DNA of 8,560 nucleotides, from assembly GCA_028821635.1 (NCBI GenBank), contig JAPPDO010000083.1, positions 1 to 8,560 on the forward strand, given 5' to 3'. Positions 6,097 through 8,560 of the stretch are shown here, one piece after another (position 1 is the first letter of the stretch; each line of letters begins with the position of its first letter). Under the pieces are notes generated by a model. It had not been told where the DNA came from. It saw nothing but the letters and a program-made list of their open reading frames with translations, and made no database searches. The stretch is from Ekhidna sp. (GTDB taxonomy: Bacteria; Bacteroidota; Bacteroidia; Cytophagales; Cyclobacteriaceae). A program made the translations under genes and the position numbers.

Positions 6097-7413
6097 ATGA
6101 GTAATAGTGTTGGAGAAATAGCCGCAGCGTACAGAACGAACAAGGTCAAGGAAGAGGACGGCGCAATTCATAACTGGTATAGATTTGTACTCTCATTTCC
6201 GCCTCATCTGGTTAAATACTACCTCGAAAAATTTGATGTTAGTGAAAGTGAACGCATATTAGATCCTTTTTGCGGAACAGGGACAACCCTCATCGAATCT
6301 AAAATTAATCTTCGTAATTCAATCGGTATTGAGGCAAATCCCATAGTACGCTATGCAACCAAGACTAAACTCAATTGGAATATCAATACAGATGAACTCA
6401 TTAATGTTGCTCTTGATATTGCTCAAAAAGTAAATAAAAGACTTCTCAATGAGGGAATTGACGACCGAAGCTTGGTTTCAAACAACGCCACTTTCTTGAG
6501 AAAGCTGCCTGAAGAGAGTGAAAAAATTTTAATTAAAAATTCAATAAGTCCGGTGCCTCTTCATAAGTCCTTAGTCTTGCTTGAGGAAATAAGGAACTCA
6601 CGATCTGAAGCAACACAGGATCACTTAATATTAGCATTCCTCAAAACTACTGTAAAGTATGCTAGTAATTTGAGATTTGGGCCTGAGATTGGTGTCGGGA
6701 AAATTAAAAAGGACGCTTTTATTATTGATCCATGGTTAGATCAAATAAGGACAATTGCAGAGGACATAAACGATCTTCAGAATGATTATCAGGATTTGAA
6801 CGCTGAAATTATATTCGGTGATTCAAGAAATTCAAACCAATATTTAAGTCGATCATCCGTTAATGTGGTAATAACCTCCCCTCCTTACCCTAATGAGAAA
6901 GATTATTCACGAACGACAAGATTAGAAAATGTGTTGCTTGGGTCAGTCAAAAACCTCCACGAGTTACGGTCTGTAAAAAAGAATTTTGTGAGGTCTAATA
7001 CAAGGAGCGTCTACAAAGAAGATAATGATCATGAGTACATAAAGGACATTTCCATAGTTCATCAAATCGCAAAACAAATTGAGGATCGGAGAACCGAATT
7101 AAACAAAACATCGGGATTTGAGAAAATGTATAGTAAAGTGATTCTTCAATATTTCGGTGGTATGGCTCGTCATTTATCCAATTTACGAAACTCCTTAGCA
7201 CATGGAGCTAAATTAGCTTATATTGTGGGTGACCAGGCTTCATATCTCAGGGTAATGATCAGAACCGGAAGTATCCTGGCTGAGATCGCAGAATCTCTAG
7301 GCTATAAAGTAGCTGATATTGAATTATTCAGGACAAGGTTTGCAACTGCAACCAAAGAGGATTTACGTGAAGAAGTTTTAATTCTTGAATGGACGGGAGC
7401 AAATGGCAAATAG
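6097..7413 (+). CDS. Type II-like DNA methyltransferase (N4-cytosine/N6-adenine), modification subunit
   Basis: This enzyme transfers a methyl group from S-adenosylmethionine to an exocyclic amine of a base, protecting host DNA from the nuclease encoded next door. From the ATG at 6097 it has 438 residues. A motif X-like segment (HNWYRFVLSFPPHLV, 25-39) is followed by motif I, the cofactor loop LDPFCGTGTT (55-64), and the acidic GIEANP (77-82). The catalytic motif IV, TSPPY (260-264), comes about 200 residues later. The region KLAYIVGDQ (GDQ at 378-380) and the following helix match motifs VI-VIII. The X-I-(target region)-IV order is alpha-like, while SPPY is commonest in N4-cytosine enzymes, so the modified base cannot be stated. 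The stretch at about 90-255 is the likely target-recognition part. A GTG start at 6025 would add 24 Cys/Leu-rich residues and is less likely. It overlaps the nuclease gene by 11 bp. Confidence 0.9.
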   Translation: MSNSVGEIAAAYRTNKVKEEDGAIHNWYRFVLSFPPHLVKYYLEKFDVSESERILDPFCGTGTTLIESKINLRNSIGIEANPIVRYATKTKLNWNINTDELINVALDIAQKVNKRLLNEGIDDRSLVSNNATFLRKLPEESEKILIKNSISPVPLHKSLVLLEEIRNSRSEATQDHLILAFLKTTVKYASNLRFGPEIGVGKIKKDAFIIDPWLDQIRTIAEDINDLQNDYQDLNAEIIFGDSRNSNQYLSRSSVNVVITSPPYPNEKDYSRTTRLENVLLGSVKNLHELRSVKKNFVRSNTRSVYKEDNDHEYIKDISIVHQIAKQIEDRRTELNKTSGFEKMYSKVILQYFGGMARHLSNLRNSLAHGAKLAYIVGDQASYLRVMIRTGSILAEIAESLGYKVADIELFRTRFATATKEDLREEVLILEWTGANGK

Positions 7414-8185
7414 GTACTCTCAACTCATAGAAAAAGTATTCTTTAATAGCTACCGAAAAGGAGACATGAATGTTCTCTTTCTAAGAGAAGAGATTGAAAT
7501 AATAGCAAGAAAAATTAGCATTAAGCTTCCTAAGAATATTGGCGACATACTTTATTCATTTCGGTTCCGTAATGAGTTGCCAAAGTCCATTTCACAAACG
7601 GCTCCGGACGGCTATGAATGGCTAATCAAACTTGCAGGGCGAGGTGTCTATCAATTTAGCCTTGAAGAAAAATTAGAAATCATTCCAAACTCCAATTTAA
7701 CGTTCACGAAGATTTTAGACTCCACCCCCGGTGTCATTAATAAATACTCATTCACTGACGAACAGGCTTTATTAGCGATTCTCAGATACAATCGATTAAT
7801 TGATATTTTTCTGGGTATTGCTTGCTACTCTTTACAGAATCATCTGCGGACAACGGTTCCGAATCTCGGACAAGTCGAAACAGATGAGGTCTATATAGGA
7901 ATTGATAAAAAAGGAGTTCACTATATTGTACCAATACAAGCAAAAGCAGGCAATGATAAGCAGGGCAGAGTGCAAATTGAACAAGATATTGAACTTTGTA
8001 AAAATAAATTTCCTAAACTTATTTGTGTGCCGATTGCTGCTCAATTTATGTCCGATGGAAAGATTGCTTTATTCTCATTTGAACATAATGAGGGAATCAA
8101 GATGCTAAGCGAGCGGCATTACAAGTTGGTTCCACCTTCTGAGTTCTCTGAAGAAGAACTGCTTAACTACATGAACAGGACTTAA
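7403..8185 (+). CDS. Probable restriction endonuclease, PD-(D/E)XK-like with QAK variant
   Basis: This 260-residue protein is the likely DNA-cutting partner of the upstream methyltransferase. The C-terminal half has a compact nuclease-like core: VETDEVYIGIDKKG (158-171), with Glu159, Asp161 and Glu162 as candidate metal ligands. It is followed by the strand YIVPIQAKAG (174-183), in which Gln179-Ala-Lys181 takes the place of the usual (D/E)-x-K; Mrr-family nucleases are known to use such a QxK form. QIEQDIELCKNKFP (191-204) could be the next core helix. The N-terminal half (1-150) is mixed, with no motif I recognise, and probably recognises DNA. The ATG at 7403 is preceded by GGGAG with a short 3-bp spacer. 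A TTG at 7385 is also open but less likely. Starting inside the methyltransferase gene suggests coupled translation, so modification leads restriction. The specific restriction activity is inferred from context and motif; the cut site is unknown. Confidence 0.7.
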   Translation: MANRYSQLIEKVFFNSYRKGDMNVLFLREEIEIIARKISIKLPKNIGDILYSFRFRNELPKSISQTAPDGYEWLIKLAGRGVYQFSLEEKLEIIPNSNLTFTKILDSTPGVINKYSFTDEQALLAILRYNRLIDIFLGIACYSLQNHLRTTVPNLGQVETDEVYIGIDKKGVHYIVPIQAKAGNDKQGRVQIEQDIELCKNKFPKLICVPIAAQFMSDGKIALFSFEHNEGIKMLSERHYKLVPPSEFSEEELLNYMNRT

Positions 8186-8231
8186 AGAGTAGCGATCAGT
8201 CGTCCATCTGAAAAATGTATTATCAAATACC

Positions 8232-8560
8232 ATGAAGGCAATTCTTACAAAAGATTTATCCGGCCCAGAAGGTCTCGTTTTAGAAAATCATGAAATAGGC
8301 CCTCCCGGCCCCGGCGGATTAAAAATAAAAGTAAAATATGCGGGGGTCAATTTCCCGGATATATTGATCAGCCGTGGGAAGTATCAATTTCAGCCTGAGC
8401 TTCCTTTTTCTCCCGGTGGCGAGGTAGCCGGAATTATACAAGAGGTAGGAGAAGGTATTGCTGATTTTAAGCCCGGAGACCGTGTGCTGTCAGGAACCAC
8501 GTGGGGCGGCTTTGCCGAAGAAGCCTAAGGATTTGGATTTAATACGCATCATCTGCCGGA
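8232..8560 (+). pseudogene. NADPH:quinone reductase (zinc-independent MDR family), N-terminal part with in-frame stop; runs off the window
   Basis: The first 98 codons encode the N-terminal GroES-like domain of a medium-chain NADPH:quinone oxidoreductase: MKAILTKDL, VKYAGVNFPDILISRGKYQF, PFSPGGEVAGII, then VGEGIADFKPGDRVL and WGGFAEEA. An in-frame TAA (8526-8528) follows. The same frame then continues GFGFNTHHLP to the edge, and N-x(2-4)-LP is what follows GGFAE in this family. The single stop therefore looks like a nonsense change or a sequencing error, not a natural end. A normal protein would have over 320 residues, including a Rossmann NADPH-binding domain that lies beyond the window. A product ending at residue 98 could not bind cofactor. 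It starts 46 bp after the nuclease stop. No TAnnTTTG site is visible in that gap. Partial at the right edge. Confidence 0.65.

Noticed and set aside
1..8560. CRISPR array, tRNA or rRNA gene
   Set aside because: No regularly spaced repeats, no cloverleaf-like sequence ending in CCA and no conserved rRNA segment was seen on either strand.

Overview
The window looks like chromosome from a member of the Bacteroidota, probably near Cytophagales. The reasons are moderate GC content, few strong Shine-Dalgarno sites, a TAnnTTTG-type -7 promoter element ahead of the gene at 5200, separate nuoC and nuoD genes, and NuoB and NuoD sequence variants that fit this phylum. The phylum assignment is inference from recognisable families, not a database result.

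Left part (1-5125, minus strand). A tight gene block reads right to left: a Lon substrate-binding-domain protein (5125-4496), nuoA (4453-3995), nuoB (3995-3471), nuoC (3466-2984), nuoD (2984-1794) and nnr (1797-301). The gaps are 42 bp, a 1-bp overlap (TGATG), 4 bp, a 1-bp overlap (TGATG) and a 4-bp overlap (ATGA), so the block is very likely one translationally coupled operon. It supplies the quinone-reducing module of respiratory complex I (NuoB, C, D) plus the membrane subunit NuoA. It then switches to a bifunctional NAD(P)HX repair enzyme instead of continuing into nuoE. The remaining nuo genes are not in this window. Downstream of nnr are about 300 bp without a gene, holding a small inverted-repeat element (115-280).

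Middle (5126-6096). A short divergent region carries a good Bacteroidota-type promoter for a small two-helix membrane protein (5200-5694). A 400-bp gene-free stretch follows, with nested inverted repeats (5707-5810) and then a terminator-like hairpin with a T8 tract (5852-5899). This suggests a long structured 3' UTR or a small RNA. Just before the next gene are direct repeats and a possible very short-leader promoter.

Right part (6097-8560, plus strand). A two-gene restriction-modification module comes first: a DNA methyltransferase (6097-7413) overlapping by 11 bp a PD-(D/E)XK-like nuclease with a QAK catalytic variant (7403-8185). This is the accessory, defence-related part of the window. 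After 46 bp comes the start of a zinc-independent NADPH:quinone reductase gene (8232 onward). It has an in-frame TAA at codon 99, with family-like sequence continuing in the same frame to the window edge, so it is either a broken gene or a sequence error.
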